Assembly (NCBI RefSeq): GCF_006088715.1
Contig: NZ_CP030771.1
Span: forward strand, 2,046,001 to 2,110,000
DNA from: Streptomyces sp. YIM 121038
Lineage (GTDB): Bacteria > Actinomycetota > Actinomycetes > Streptomycetales > Streptomycetaceae
Length of the DNA: 64,000 bases
Direction of reading: 5' to 3'
How positions within the stretch are numbered: position 1 is the first letter of the stretch; each line of letters begins with the position of its first letter. Below the pieces are notes generated by a model. The model was not told where the DNA came from and did no database searches. It was given only the letters and a program-made list of their open reading frames with translations. Below, piece by piece: positions 24,972 through 34,515 of the stretch. A program made the translations under genes and the position numbers.

Positions 24972-25643
24972 TTGTCCCGTCTAGCGCTCCTGAAGGCAGT
25001 GCTCGGACCGATCTTGCGCCTGACGTTCCGCACGCGGGTAGAAGGTGCCGAGAACATCCCCGGGACCGGTCCCGTCATCCTGGCCGGAAACCATCTGACG
25101 TTCATCGACTCGATGATCCTGCCCGTGATCTGTGACCGGCCGGTCTACTTCATCGGCAAGGACGAGTACGTCACGGGCAAGGGCCTCAAGGGCCGCGCGA
25201 TGGCCTGGTTCTTCACCGGCGTCGGCATGATCCCGGTGGACCGCGACGGCGGCCGGGGCGGCGTGGCCGCCCTGATGACCGGCAAGCGGGTCCTGGACGA
25301 CGGCCAGATGTTCGGCATCTACCCGGAGGGCACCCGCTCCCCCGACGGCCGCCTCTACCGCGGCCGCACGGGCATCGCCCGGCTCACGCTGATGACGGGC
25401 GCGCCCGTGGTGCCGTTCGCCATGATCGGCACGGACAAGCTGCAGCCGGGCGGCAAGGGCCTGCCGCGTCCTGGCCGGGTGACGGTCCGCTTCGGCGAGC
25501 CGATGGAGTTCTCGCGCTACGACGGCATGGACCGCGACCGCTATGTGCTGCGCGCGGTGACGGACTCCGTGATGACGGAGGTCATGCGCCTGTCCGGGCA
25601 GGAGTACGTGGACATGTACGCCACGAAGGCGAAGGCGGCCTGA
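24972..25643 (+). CDS. plsC: 1-acyl-sn-glycerol-3-phosphate acyltransferase
   Basis: A 223-aa membrane-associated enzyme that adds the second acyl chain to lysophosphatidate to make phosphatidate. The acyltransferase motifs are GNHLTFIDS (HX4D), GMIPVDRDGG, YPEGTRSPDG (the EGTR motif) and GAPVVPFAMIG, at residues ~39-170. I placed the start at the TTG at 24972, because GGAGGA lies at 24962-24967 and homologues start with LSRLALLK. Its transcript would have ended in the perfect hairpin now split by the IS element (25655-25683 and 27475-27503). Confidence 0.88.
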   Translation: MSRLALLKAVLGPILRLTFRTRVEGAENIPGTGPVILAGNHLTFIDSMILPVICDRPVYFIGKDEYVTGKGLKGRAMAWFFTGVGMIPVDRDGGRGGVAALMTGKRVLDDGQMFGIYPEGTRSPDGRLYRGRTGIARLTLMTGAPVVPFAMIGTDKLQPGGKGLPRPGRVTVRFGEPMEFSRYDGMDRDRYVLRAVTDSVMTEVMRLSGQEYVDMYATKAKAA

Positions 25644-25654
25644 ACCGGGCCGCG

Positions 25655-25683
25655 ACACGGCGAAGGGCCGCACCCCACGTGGG
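25655..25683 (+). terminator. Left half of a terminator hairpin split by the IS
   Basis: 22-nt left arm at 25655-25676, then ACGTGGG. The matching right arm is 27482-27503 (22 nt, exact complement) after CCCACGT. Rejoined, they would form a 22-bp perfect stem with an ACGT loop just after the acyltransferase gene. Confidence 0.75.
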
Positions 25684-27474
25684 ATGCCGTTGGCGAATTC
25701 GGGGCTCTGCGTGACGTCGGCCTTCAAGACCTGGTTGTGGTCTTGAAGGCCGACGTTGTCGTATGGGGTGGGTGTCGATGTCGATGCGTCCGATCGGAGA
25801 TGGGGAGATCCCCGCGGAGACGGTGCGGGTGGCCCAGGCGGCGTTCCCGAAGGGCAGTCTGGCGATCCGGTTGCGGGATGAGCTGGGGGTGCTGTTCCGG
25901 GACGAGCAGTTCGCGGATCTGTTCCCGTCCCGGGGCAAGCCGGCCTGGTCCCCGGGCCGGCTCGCGCTGGTGTCGGTACTCCAGTTCGCCGAGGGGCTGC
26001 CCGATCGGCAGGCGGCCCTGGCGGTGCGGGCCCGGATCGACTGGAAATACGCCCTGGGCCTGGAGCTTACCGACCCGGGCTTCGACTACTCCGTACTCAG
26101 CGAGTTCCGCACCCGGCTGGTCGAGGCGGAAGCGGGGCAGCAGGTCTTCGACCACGTCCTGGAGTCCGCCCGGAAGGCGGGAATGCTGAAGGCGCCAGGC
26201 AGGGCCCGCACCGACTCCACCCACGTACTGGCCGCGATCCGGTCGCTGAACCGGCTGGAGTTCGTCATCGAGACCCTGCGCGCTGCGCTCAACGCACTCG
26301 CCGCTGCGGCCCCCAACTGGCTGTCCGCCCACGCTGATCCGGCCTGGTTCGACCGGTATGCCACCCGGCCGGAGGACTACTGGCTGCCCTCCGGCAAGGC
26401 CAAGCGGACCGAGTTGGCCGAGCAGACCGGCCGGGACGGCATGCGCCTGCTGGCCGACGTGCACGCCGCCGGGGCGCCCGTGTGGCTGCGCGAGCTGCCC
26501 GCCGTCCAGATCCTGCGCCGGGCCTGGGTTCAGCAGTACGTGTTCGATACGGAGGGCGAGGTGCGATGGCGGGACCCAAAAGAGTGCCCGCCGGGTGCTC
26601 TTCGCCTGGTCAGCCCCTATGACACCGACGCTCGCGCGAGTGTGAAGCGGGATATCAAGTGGGACGGTTTCAAGGTCCATTTGACCGAGACCTGCGATGC
26701 GGACACGTCTCACCTGATCACGAACGTGCTGACGCAGGACGCTACCGTCCAGGACAGCACGGCCACCAACCTGGTCCACGACGCCCTCGCCGCCAGGGAC
26801 CTTCTGCCCGGCGAGCATCTACTGGACGCTGGCTACATCGACGGACCCCGCATCGTCACCGCCGATCGTCAGTACGGCATCACCCTGACCGGCCCCATCC
26901 GCGGCAACACCACTGCCCAGGCCAGCGGCCCCTACAGCCAGAGCGCCTTCGCCATCGACTGGCAGAGCCAGACCGTGACCTGCCCGAACGGCAAGAACGC
27001 CACCCAATGGCGGGACAAGATCTCCGATCGTGGCGCCCCCATCATCATCGTCCGGTTCTCACCCGCTGACTGCCGCACTTGCCCCGCGCGCCCCGAGTGC
27101 GTGAGCTCACCCCGAGCCGCGAGAAGGGAAATCACCCTGCGGCCCCGGGCCGAACACGAGGCGATCCAACAGGCCCGTGCAGCCCAGGGCACTCCCGAGT
27201 GGCGGGAACGCTACGCGGCCCGCAACGGCATCGAGGGCACCCTCTCCCACGCTGTTCACACCGCCGGTCTGCGCCGGTGCCGCTACCGCGGACTCGCCAG
27301 AACCCGCCTCCAGCACCAGCTCACCGCAACCGCGATCAACCTTGCCCGCCTCGACGCCCACCTCACCGGAACACCCCTGGCCCGGACCCGCACCAGCCAC
27401 TTCGCACGACTTCGCCCCGCCGACCAAACGATCGACGGGGCGAAGTAGCAGGACCCCGAATTCGCCAACGGCAT
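25684..27474 (+). mobile_element. IS1182-family insertion sequence
   Basis: A 1791-bp element with exact 21-bp ends (ATGCCGTTGGCGAATTCGGGG at 25684-25704 and its complement at 27454-27474). The ends are flanked by a 10-bp palindrome CCCACGTGGG on both sides, which is either the target duplication or part of it. Because the flank is palindromic, the exact border is uncertain by a few bases. The single ORF is intact, which suggests a recent insertion. Beyond the IS, the flanking inverted sequence continues for 19 bp each way because it is host hairpin. Confidence 0.88.
25763..27448 (+). CDS. IS1182-family transposase
   Basis: A 561-aa DDE transposase. The N-terminal DUF772-like helix bundle (PAWSPGRLALVSVLQFAEG) is followed by the catalytic region. 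First Asp: GRARTDSTHVLAAIRSLNR. Second Asp: LLDAGYIDGPRIVTADRQYG. Glu: RNGIEGTLSHAVHTAGLRRCRYRGL. A cysteine cluster (DCRTCPARPEC) precedes the final catalytic stretch, as in other IS1182 proteins. The frame is complete with no stop or shift. Several ATG/GTG codons lie at the start (25763, 25772, 25778, 25784), so the exact start is uncertain. Confidence 0.92.
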   Translation: MGWVSMSMRPIGDGEIPAETVRVAQAAFPKGSLAIRLRDELGVLFRDEQFADLFPSRGKPAWSPGRLALVSVLQFAEGLPDRQAALAVRARIDWKYALGLELTDPGFDYSVLSEFRTRLVEAEAGQQVFDHVLESARKAGMLKAPGRARTDSTHVLAAIRSLNRLEFVIETLRAALNALAAAAPNWLSAHADPAWFDRYATRPEDYWLPSGKAKRTELAEQTGRDGMRLLADVHAAGAPVWLRELPAVQILRRAWVQQYVFDTEGEVRWRDPKECPPGALRLVSPYDTDARASVKRDIKWDGFKVHLTETCDADTSHLITNVLTQDATVQDSTATNLVHDALAARDLLPGEHLLDAGYIDGPRIVTADRQYGITLTGPIRGNTTAQASGPYSQSAFAIDWQSQTVTCPNGKNATQWRDKISDRGAPIIIVRFSPADCRTCPARPECVSSPRAARREITLRPRAEHEAIQQARAAQGTPEWRERYAARNGIEGTLSHAVHTAGLRRCRYRGLARTRLQHQLTATAINLARLDAHLTGTPLARTRTSHFARLRPADQTIDGAK

Positions 27475-27503
27475 CCCACGTGGGGTGCGGCCCTTCGCCG
27501 TGT
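27475..27503 (+). terminator. Right half of the split terminator hairpin
   Basis: CCCACGT followed by the 22-nt right arm (27482-27503), complementary to 25655-25676. Confidence 0.75.
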
Positions 27504-27616
27504 ACAGGCGCTTCGCCGTGTACGGGCGCTTCGCCGTGTACGGGCGCTTCGCCGTGTACGGATGCTTCGCCGTGTACGGGCGCTTCGTCAGGCGCTGGCG
27601 CTTCGCCGGGTGCGGG
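27491..27616. repeat. 18-bp tandem repeat array, about seven units
   Basis: Units of the form CGCTTCGCCGTGTACGGG. Units 1-5 (27491-27580) are near-identical. Units 6 and 7 (27581-27616) are diverged. The first unit overlaps the right arm of the terminator hairpin. On the minus strand the array lies just beyond the stop codon of the MFS gene. In one minus-strand frame it would encode EAPVHG repeats, but no gene in that frame is supported. Confidence 0.85.
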
Positions 27617-27627
27617 CGGCGGTGGCG

Positions 27628-29172
27628 TCAGGGGTGCTCGACGCCCTCCTCCAGCTTCTGCCCCTTGAGCAGGAACCAGGCCGCGACCGCCGTGGCGAGC
27701 AGTACCGCGGCGCCCACGCCCGCGGCGACCCGCAGGCCGTCGACGAAGGCCTCCTGCGCCGCCGACACCAGGGGACCCGCCGTGTGCTCCGGCAGCCCCG
27801 CGCTCGCCTCGACGGCGCCGCCGAGGGACTCGTGGGCGGCCGCCGCGGCGTCGGGCGGGGTGCCCGCCGGGGCCGTGAAGTCGCGGTAGACGCCGGTGAC
27901 GATGGAGCCGAGCAGGGCGATGCCGAGGGCCGCGCCCAGTTCGTACGCCGTCTCCGAGACCGCGGACGCGGCGCCCGCCTGCTCCTTGGGCACGCTGGAC
28001 AGGATCACGTCGGCGGTCACCGTGAAGGCGAAGCCCGCGCCGACGCCGACCACCAGGAGCGCGGCGCCGAGGAGCGGATAGCCCGTGTGCTGGCTCAGGG
28101 TGGTGAGCGCGGCGAGGGCGAGGCCCACCGCCGCGAGCCCGCCCGCGACCACGGAACGCACCGAGAAGCGGCGGGCCACCAGGCCCGCGATCAGACCCGC
28201 CGTCACCGCGCCGAGCGCGGCGGGCAGCTCGGCGAGGCCCGCCTCGAACGGCCGCCTGCCCTGCACGAGTTGCAGGAACTGCGACAGGAAGAAGACCAGG
28301 CCGGACAGGCCGAGGATGGTCAGCAGGTCGGCCAGGACCGCGGCGGAGAAGCCGCGGTTGCGAAAGAGCCGCATGTCGAGCAGCGGTGCTTCGAGGGTGA
28401 GCTGCCGCCGGACGAACCAGGTGAGCGCCGCGACCCCGACGACGCCCGCGGCGAGCACCTCCCAGCCCGCGCCGCCCGCCGCCGCCTCCTTGATCGCGTA
28501 CACCACGGCGATCATGCCGATGAGCGACAGGGCGACGCTGATCAGGTCCCAGGGGCCGGGTGCGGGGTTCTTCGACTCGGGGAGCAGCTTGATGCCGACG
28601 AGGACGAGGACCGCCATCACGGGCAGGTTGATCAGGAAGACCGAGCCCCACCAGAAGTGTTCGAGCAGGAAGCCGCCGACGACCGGGCCGATCGCCGCGC
28701 CCGCCGAGGCCATCGCGCCCCACACGCCGACGGCGATGCTGCGCTCGCGCGGGTCGTGGAAGATGTTCCGGATCAGCGCGAGGGTCGAGGGCATCAGGGT
28801 GGCGCCCGCGACACCGAGCAGCGCCCGGGCCAGGATCATCAGCTCCGGCGTGGTGGCGTAGGAGTTGAGCACGGACACCGCGCCGAAGGCGACGGCTCCG
28901 ACGAGCAGCAGCTTCTTGCGGCCGATGCGGTCGCCGAGGCTGCCCATGGACACCAGCAGACCGGCGATCACGAAGGAGTAGACGTCGCCGATCCACAGGA
29001 GCTGGGTGCCGGAGGGCTTGAGGTCCTCGCTGATGTACGGCGTCGCGAGGCCGAGGACGGTGGCGTCCACGGCGACGAGCAGGACGGCGAGGACGAGCAC
29101 GGCCAGGGCCAGCCAGCGGCCGGGCGGCCGGGCCACCTCGGCCGACGGGGTGCGCTGTGCGGTGCGGGTCAT
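27628..29172 (-). CDS. DHA2-family MFS drug exporter, 14 membrane helices
   Basis: A 514-aa major facilitator with about 14 hydrophobic helices. Motifs are LAVLVLAVLLVAVDATVLGLA in helix 1, the loop GDRIGRKKLLLVGAV (motif A, G-D-x-x-G-R-x-x), and LGVAGATLMPSTLALI and GVWGAMASAGAAIGPVVGG (motif C of the DHA2 type). It is expected to export toxic compounds by proton antiport. The ATG at 29172 overlaps the TetR stop (ATGA) and has GGAGAG upstream, so it is coupled to the regulator. The C-terminus ends in LLKGQKLEEGVEHP, followed by the 18-bp repeat array. Confidence 0.9.
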   Translation of the reverse strand: MTRTAQRTPSAEVARPPGRWLALAVLVLAVLLVAVDATVLGLATPYISEDLKPSGTQLLWIGDVYSFVIAGLLVSMGSLGDRIGRKKLLLVGAVAFGAVSVLNSYATTPELMILARALLGVAGATLMPSTLALIRNIFHDPRERSIAVGVWGAMASAGAAIGPVVGGFLLEHFWWGSVFLINLPVMAVLVLVGIKLLPESKNPAPGPWDLISVALSLIGMIAVVYAIKEAAAGGAGWEVLAAGVVGVAALTWFVRRQLTLEAPLLDMRLFRNRGFSAAVLADLLTILGLSGLVFFLSQFLQLVQGRRPFEAGLAELPAALGAVTAGLIAGLVARRFSVRSVVAGGLAAVGLALAALTTLSQHTGYPLLGAALLVVGVGAGFAFTVTADVILSSVPKEQAGAASAVSETAYELGAALGIALLGSIVTGVYRDFTAPAGTPPDAAAAAHESLGGAVEASAGLPEHTAGPLVSAAQEAFVDGLRVAAGVGAAVLLATAVAAWFLLKGQKLEEGVEHP

Positions 29173-29720
29173 GATTCCACTCTCCGTTGTGCTCCGCCGA
29201 TGAGCAGCTCGGCGATCATGTAGCTGAAGTCCTTGGTCGCGACGCGGCCGTCGAGGACGGCCCAGGCGCCGGAGCTGACGAGGCCGTACAGGGCCTCGGT
29301 GAGCCAGACCGGGGTCAGGTCGATGCGGAACTCGCCGCTCTCCTGACCGCGCCGGAACAGCTCGGCCACTCGGGTGTCGATCCGGGACCAGCCCTCGTGC
29401 TGGGTCTCGCCCTCGAACAGCGCGTTCTCCGTGACGAGGAACGCGAGCAGTCCCGCGGCGGGCTGGAGCTCCTTGACCAGGCGCCGCAGGGCGTCCGCCG
29501 CGCCGCCCGCGTCGAGACGGGCGGCGTCCAGGGCCAGCTCGCACTCCCGCAGACCGAGGTCCTCAAGCGCGCGGACGAGCGCGTCACGGCCGGCGAAGTG
29601 ACGATGGAGGGTGGCCCGGCTGACACCGGCGGCCTTCGCGACCTCGTCCATGGTCGCGGAGCCCTTGCGGGTGAGCAGGGCGGCGGCACTGCGCAGCACC
29701 TGGTCTCGGTCGACAGACAT
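29169..29720 (-). CDS. TetR-family repressor of the adjacent exporter
   Basis: A 183-aa protein. The HTH is RSAAALLTRKGSATMDEVAKAAGVSRATLHRHFAGRDAL (split: ATMDEVAKAAGVSRATLHR, then HFAGRDALVRAL), and the C-terminal ligand domain is typical. I choose the ATG at 29720, because the upstream ATG (29747) lies inside a palindromic operator (29740-29757). The gene overlaps the MFS start by 4 nt. The arrangement predicts that it represses its own operon and is released by an exporter substrate. Confidence 0.85.
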   Translation of the reverse strand: MSVDRDQVLRSAAALLTRKGSATMDEVAKAAGVSRATLHRHFAGRDALVRALEDLGLRECELALDAARLDAGGAADALRRLVKELQPAAGLLAFLVTENALFEGETQHEGWSRIDTRVAELFRRGQESGEFRIDLTPVWLTEALYGLVSSGAWAVLDGRVATKDFSYMIAELLIGGAQRRVES

Positions 29721-29739
29721 GAGACAACCATAGACCACA

Positions 29740-29757
29740 TGAGACATTTTCGTCTCA
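29740..29757. promoter_or_regulatory. TetR operator
   Basis: TGAGACATTTTCGTCTCA: 6-bp inverted repeats TGAGAC/GTCTCA with a 6-bp centre, 20 nt before the TetR start. A third TGAGAC half-site lies over the start codon region (29719-29724). Confidence 0.6.
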
Positions 29758-29801
29758 CGAGAGGCATGGGGGTCTTAGGGCTGGGGTGGAGCCGTGGTCT
29801 T

Positions 29802-30773
29802 TCAGTGCCAGGGCAGCGCGGCCCGCGTGCTCCAGTACGCGGCGGGCTCCTCGGCGAGGGCCTCGACGCGCTCCAGGTCCTGTGCGTCCAGGTCGACGGC
29901 CGTGGCGTGCAGGTTCGACACGAGCTGTACGGAGGTGGCGGCGCCGGAGAGCACGACACCGGCCCACGGCCGGCGCAGCACCAGGGCGAGGGCGACCGCG
30001 TCGCAGCCGAGCCCGGTCCGCTCGGCGACGGCGCGCAGGGCGGCCGGGGCGTGCTCGCCCGCGAGGCGGCCGTTGGCCATGCCCTCCTTGACCAGGACGG
30101 TCAGGCCCGCGTCGTGGGCCTCGGCGAGCGCGGGGCCCGCCGAGGTCTCCAGGGCGTTGTAGGTCGCCTGCACGGTGTGGAAGAGCCGCTCGCCGCCGAC
30201 GGTCACGTCCAGGGCGGCGCGGATCGCGGCGGCCTGCTGGGGGCCGCTCACGGACAGGCCGACGGTGACGCCCTCGGCGGCGAGGTCCGCGAGCCGCGCG
30301 TGCAGCTCCTTGTCGGTGAGCGCCGGGCTCTGGGGCGTGACCGAGTGGATCTGGTAGAGGTCGAGCCGCCCGCCGAGCAGCGCGGCGCTCTCGGCGCGCT
30401 GGCGGTCGTACGCGGTGACGCTGTGGTCCTTGACCTCGTGCGCGGCGGCGTCGGTGCGCCAGTCGGCCGTGTAGGTGTAGCCCCACTTGCTGCCGACGAC
30501 GACGTCGTCGATGTCGGGCCTGCTCGCCAGCCAGTCGGCGAGGAACTCCTCGGAGCGGCCGTAGGAGCGGGCCGCGTCGACGTACCGCACGCCGAGCGCG
30601 TAGGCGGCGTCGAGGAGTTCGAGCGCGCGCTCGCGCAGGGCCTCGACGCTGCGGGATCGCGGCAGGTCGGCCTCGCGGCCCAGGGTGATGTAGCCGGGCC
30701 GGCCGACGGCGGCCAGGCCGAGGCCGATGTGGGCGGTCGGGGTGGTGGCTTCGGCCAGGCGGGAGAAGGTCAT
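29802..30773 (-). CDS. Aldo/keto reductase
   Basis: A 323-aa protein of the AKR superfamily. The barrel signatures are YVDAARSYGRSEEFLADWL (catalytic Asp and Tyr), VVVGSKWGYTYTADW (Lys), and DLYQIHSVTPQSP (His of the tetrad). The NADPH site is near the C-terminus (VVLSGAATSVQLVSNL). The substrate is unknown. The start is the ATG at 30773 with GGAG 6 nt upstream. It is downstream of argH, with a terminator hairpin (30808-30836) between them. Confidence 0.87.
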   Translation of the reverse strand: MTFSRLAEATTPTAHIGLGLAAVGRPGYITLGREADLPRSRSVEALRERALELLDAAYALGVRYVDAARSYGRSEEFLADWLASRPDIDDVVVGSKWGYTYTADWRTDAAAHEVKDHSVTAYDRQRAESAALLGGRLDLYQIHSVTPQSPALTDKELHARLADLAAEGVTVGLSVSGPQQAAAIRAALDVTVGGERLFHTVQATYNALETSAGPALAEAHDAGLTVLVKEGMANGRLAGEHAPAALRAVAERTGLGCDAVALALVLRRPWAGVVLSGAATSVQLVSNLHATAVDLDAQDLERVEALAEEPAAYWSTRAALPWH

Positions 30774-30807
30774 GTGGGGCTCCACGCTTCGGGGGTGGGA
30801 CGCGGTG

Positions 30808-30836
30808 AGGGGAGTGCGCGGGCGGCGCACTCCCCT
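30808..30836 (-). terminator. Terminator after argH
   Basis: A perfect 12-bp stem AGGGGAGTGCGC / GCGCACTCCCCT with a 5-nt loop, 62 bp past the argH stop. Confidence 0.75.
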
Positions 30837-30897
30837 CCGTTCAACGTAGCCCTCCGTGGGCGGGCGGGCCCCGGCGGGGCGCCCCGGGCCCGCTTCG

Positions 30898-32397
<1,500 letters not shown>

Positions 32398-32434
32398 CTA
32401 TATGCGGCTCCGCCGCGTGAGGACTCCGCCCCGG

Positions 32435-32462
32435 ACCCCGCTCCTCAAACGCCGGAGGGGCT
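32435..32462 (-). repeat. Dispersed Streptomyces intergenic repeat, variant form
   Basis: On the minus strand: AGCCCCTCCGGCGTTTGAGG followed by AGCGGGGT, related to the AGCCCGTCCGGCG[CA]TTGAGG copies at 15551, 15689 and 34450. It lies 7 nt beyond the stop of argG. Confidence 0.7.
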
Positions 32463-32469
32463 GATTCGC

Positions 32470-33663
32470 CTACGCCAGGTCCCGCTTGGCGGCGATCTTC
32501 GACGACAGGGCGAAGATGTCGATGAAGCCCTGGGCCTTCGACTGGTCGAAGGTGTCGCCCGTGTCGTACGTCGCCAGGTTGAAGTCGTACAGCGACTGCT
32601 CGGACTTCCGGCCGGTGACGACGGCGCGGCCGCCGTGCAGGGTCATCCGGATGTCGCCGCTGACGTGCTGGTTGGCCTCGTTGATGAAGCCGTCGAGGGC
32701 CCGCTTGAGCGGGGAGAACCACAGGCCGTCGTAGACCAGCTCGCCCCAGCGCTGCTCGACCTGCCGCTTGTAGCGGGCGAGCTCCCGCTCGACCGTCACG
32801 TTCTCCAGCTCCTGGTGGGCGGTGATCAGCGCGATCGCGCCCGGGGCCTCGTACACCTCACGGGACTTGATGCCGACGAGCCGGTCCTCGACCATGTCGA
32901 TCCGGCCGATGCCCTGGGCGCCCGCCCGCTCGTTGAGCTGCTGGATCGCCTGGAGGACCGTGACGGGCCTGCCGTCGATGGCGACCGGGACGCCCTCCTT
33001 GAAGGTGAGCACGACCTCGTCGGCCTCGCGGGGGGTCGCGGGGTTGGAGGTGTACTCGTAGACGTCCTCGATCGGCGCGTTCCAGATGTCCTCCAGGAAG
33101 CCCGTCTCGACGGCCCGCCCGAAGACGTTCTGGTCGATGGAGTACGGCGACTTCTTGCTGGTCGCGATCGGCAGGCCCTTGTCCTCGCAGAAGGCGATGG
33201 CCTTGTCCCGCGTCATCGCGTAGTCCCGCACGGGGGCGATGCACTTCAGGTCAGGGCCGAGCGCCTGGATGCCGGCCTCGAACCGCACCTGGTCGTTGCC
33301 CTTGCCGGTGCAGCCATGGGCCACGATGCCCGCGCCGTGCTTGTTCGCGGCGGCCACCAGGTGCTTGACGATGGTCGGCCGGGAGAGGGCGGAGACCAGC
33401 GGATACCGGTCCATGTAGAGGGCGTTGGCCTTGATCGCCGGGAGGCAGTACTCGTCGGCGAACTCGTCCTTGGCGTCCGCGACCTCGGCCTCGACGGCAC
33501 CACAGGCGAGCGCGCGCTTGCGGATGACGTCCAGGTCCTCGCCGCCCTGGCCGACGTCCACGGCGACGGCGATGACCTCGGCGCCCGTCTCCTCGGCGAT
33601 CCAGCCGATGGCGACGGAGGTGTCCAGGCCGCCCGAGTAGGCGAGTACGACGCGCTCGGTCAC
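32470..33663 (-). CDS. argG: Argininosuccinate synthase
   Basis: A 397-aa enzyme that joins citrulline and aspartate using ATP. The N-terminal nucleotide loop is [16 protein letters not shown], the citrulline/aspartate region is [17 protein letters not shown], and [19 protein letters not shown] is the family-conserved middle. The GTG at 33663 is the start ([16 protein letters not shown]) and has GAGGAG 6 nt upstream; the frame is open to an ATG at 33705 but that lies in the operator region. ArgR boxes (33677-33726) precede it, so it is expected to be repressed by arginine. Confidence 0.96.
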   Translation of the reverse strand: MTERVVLAYSGGLDTSVAIGWIAEETGAEVIAVAVDVGQGGEDLDVIRKRALACGAVEAEVADAKDEFADEYCLPAIKANALYMDRYPLVSALSRPTIVKHLVAAANKHGAGIVAHGCTGKGNDQVRFEAGIQALGPDLKCIAPVRDYAMTRDKAIAFCEDKGLPIATSKKSPYSIDQNVFGRAVETGFLEDIWNAPIEDVYEYTSNPATPREADEVVLTFKEGVPVAIDGRPVTVLQAIQQLNERAGAQGIGRIDMVEDRLVGIKSREVYEAPGAIALITAHQELENVTVERELARYKRQVEQRWGELVYDGLWFSPLKRALDGFINEANQHVSGDIRMTLHGGRAVVTGRKSEQSLYDFNLATYDTGDTFDQSKAQGFIDIFALSSKIAAKRDLA

Positions 33664-33676
33664 GGGTTTCTCCTCA

Positions 33677-33726
33677 CAGTGCATTCGCTCGCTCAGTGCA
33701 TTCACTGATATGCATGAGTATGCACT
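33677..33726. promoter_or_regulatory. ArgR operator (ARG boxes) of argG
   Basis: A cluster of TGCAT/ATGCA half-sites: CAGTGCATTC (33677), CAGTGCATTC (33694), TGCATTCACTGATATGCA (33697-33714) and TATGCATGAGTATGCA (33709-33724). Two overlapping pseudopalindromes of about 18 bp fit the tandem arrangement ArgR hexamers bind. Confidence 0.75.
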
Positions 33727-33864
33727 GCGCCGTATGTTTCGTCAATCCAGGGCGCGAAGGGCCGCCGCCCACCCCTCACAACTCCGCCCGGCGGCACAGG
33801 ACACTCCGTCCGGGCCGAACGGGACACGTGTAGCGACCACATATCGAGACGGGGTTGCGCCCCC

Positions 33865-34467
33865 GTGGCCGCTGGACGGGCCCCGAGCGGTACCGACCGG
33901 GCCGCGCGCCGGGCCGTCACCGTCTTTCCCGTCCTGGTGCTCGCCGCGGGCGCCGTCGGGCTCGCGGCCCCGGACGCCTTCGCGGGCTGGAAGCCGGGCG
34001 TGCCGTATCTGCTCGGCGTGGTGATGTTCTGCTCGCCGCTGACCCTGCTGCTCGCGGGCGAGTACCTGCCGGTGGACACCGGCTCGATGGTGACGGACAT
34101 CCTCAAGACGGTGCTACTGCCCGTCGTCGCGGGCCTGCTGGTGCGGCTGTTCCTCGGCCGGTACGTGGACCGGGCGCTCGGCGCGCTGCCGTGGCTGTCC
34201 GCCGCCACCATCGCCGTCATCGTGGCGGTGGTCGTCGCGGGCAGCGCGGCGGCCATCAAGTCGGCCGCCGCGCTCGTGCTGCTCGCGGTGGTGCTGCACA
34301 ACGGGGCGTCCCTGGCCACCGCCCACTTCGGCCCGCTGGCGGCGCTGCCCGCCGCGGTCTTCTCGGTCTGGCACAACGTGTCGGGCTCGCTGGTGGCGGC
34401 GTGGATGGCCCACAGGCACCGGAACAGCCCGACGGACAGCGACCTCTCAAGCCCGTCCGGCGATTGA
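33865..34467 (+). pseudogene. BASS-family (bile acid:sodium symporter) transporter, internally deleted
   Basis: A 200-aa open frame (GTG start at 33865). Parts are clearly from a BASS-family transporter: FPVLVLAAGAVGLAAPDAFAG and KPGVPYLLGVVMFC at the N-terminus; PLTLLLAGEYLPVDTGSMV, LKTVLLPVVAGLLVRLF, IAVIVAVVVAGSAAAIKSAA and LVLLAVVLHN in the middle; ASLATAHFGPLAALPAAVFS and WHNVSGSLVAAWMA at the end. Full proteins are around 300-330 aa. From memory of the family, about 85 residues are missing between VMFC and SPLTLL, and about 40 between VVLHN and ASLATAH; both cuts keep frame. It may be non-functional or a reduced protein. The stop codon is supplied by the repeat at 34450. It faces argG divergently. 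Confidence 0.6.
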
Positions 34468-34487
34468 GGACGAGGCCGCAGGCCGAT
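34450..34487 (+). repeat. Dispersed Streptomyces intergenic repeat
   Basis: A 38-bp copy beginning AGCCCGTCCGGCGATTGAGG and ending ACGAGGCCGCAGGCCGAT. It matches 15551-15588 and 15689-15726 with one base different (GCGATTG against GCGCTTG). Its TTGA supplies the TGA stop of the transporter gene. Confidence 0.85.
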
Positions 34488-34515
34488 CAAGCCGAGCCAA
34501 GGCCAGGGGCCAGCC

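Noticed and set aside
27107..28996. A frame encoding EAPVHG repeats at the 3' end of the MFS region
   Set aside because: It is out of frame with the MFS gene and only the 18-bp tandem repeat gives it structure. A frameshifted C-terminal extension would need a -1 shift with no signal seen.
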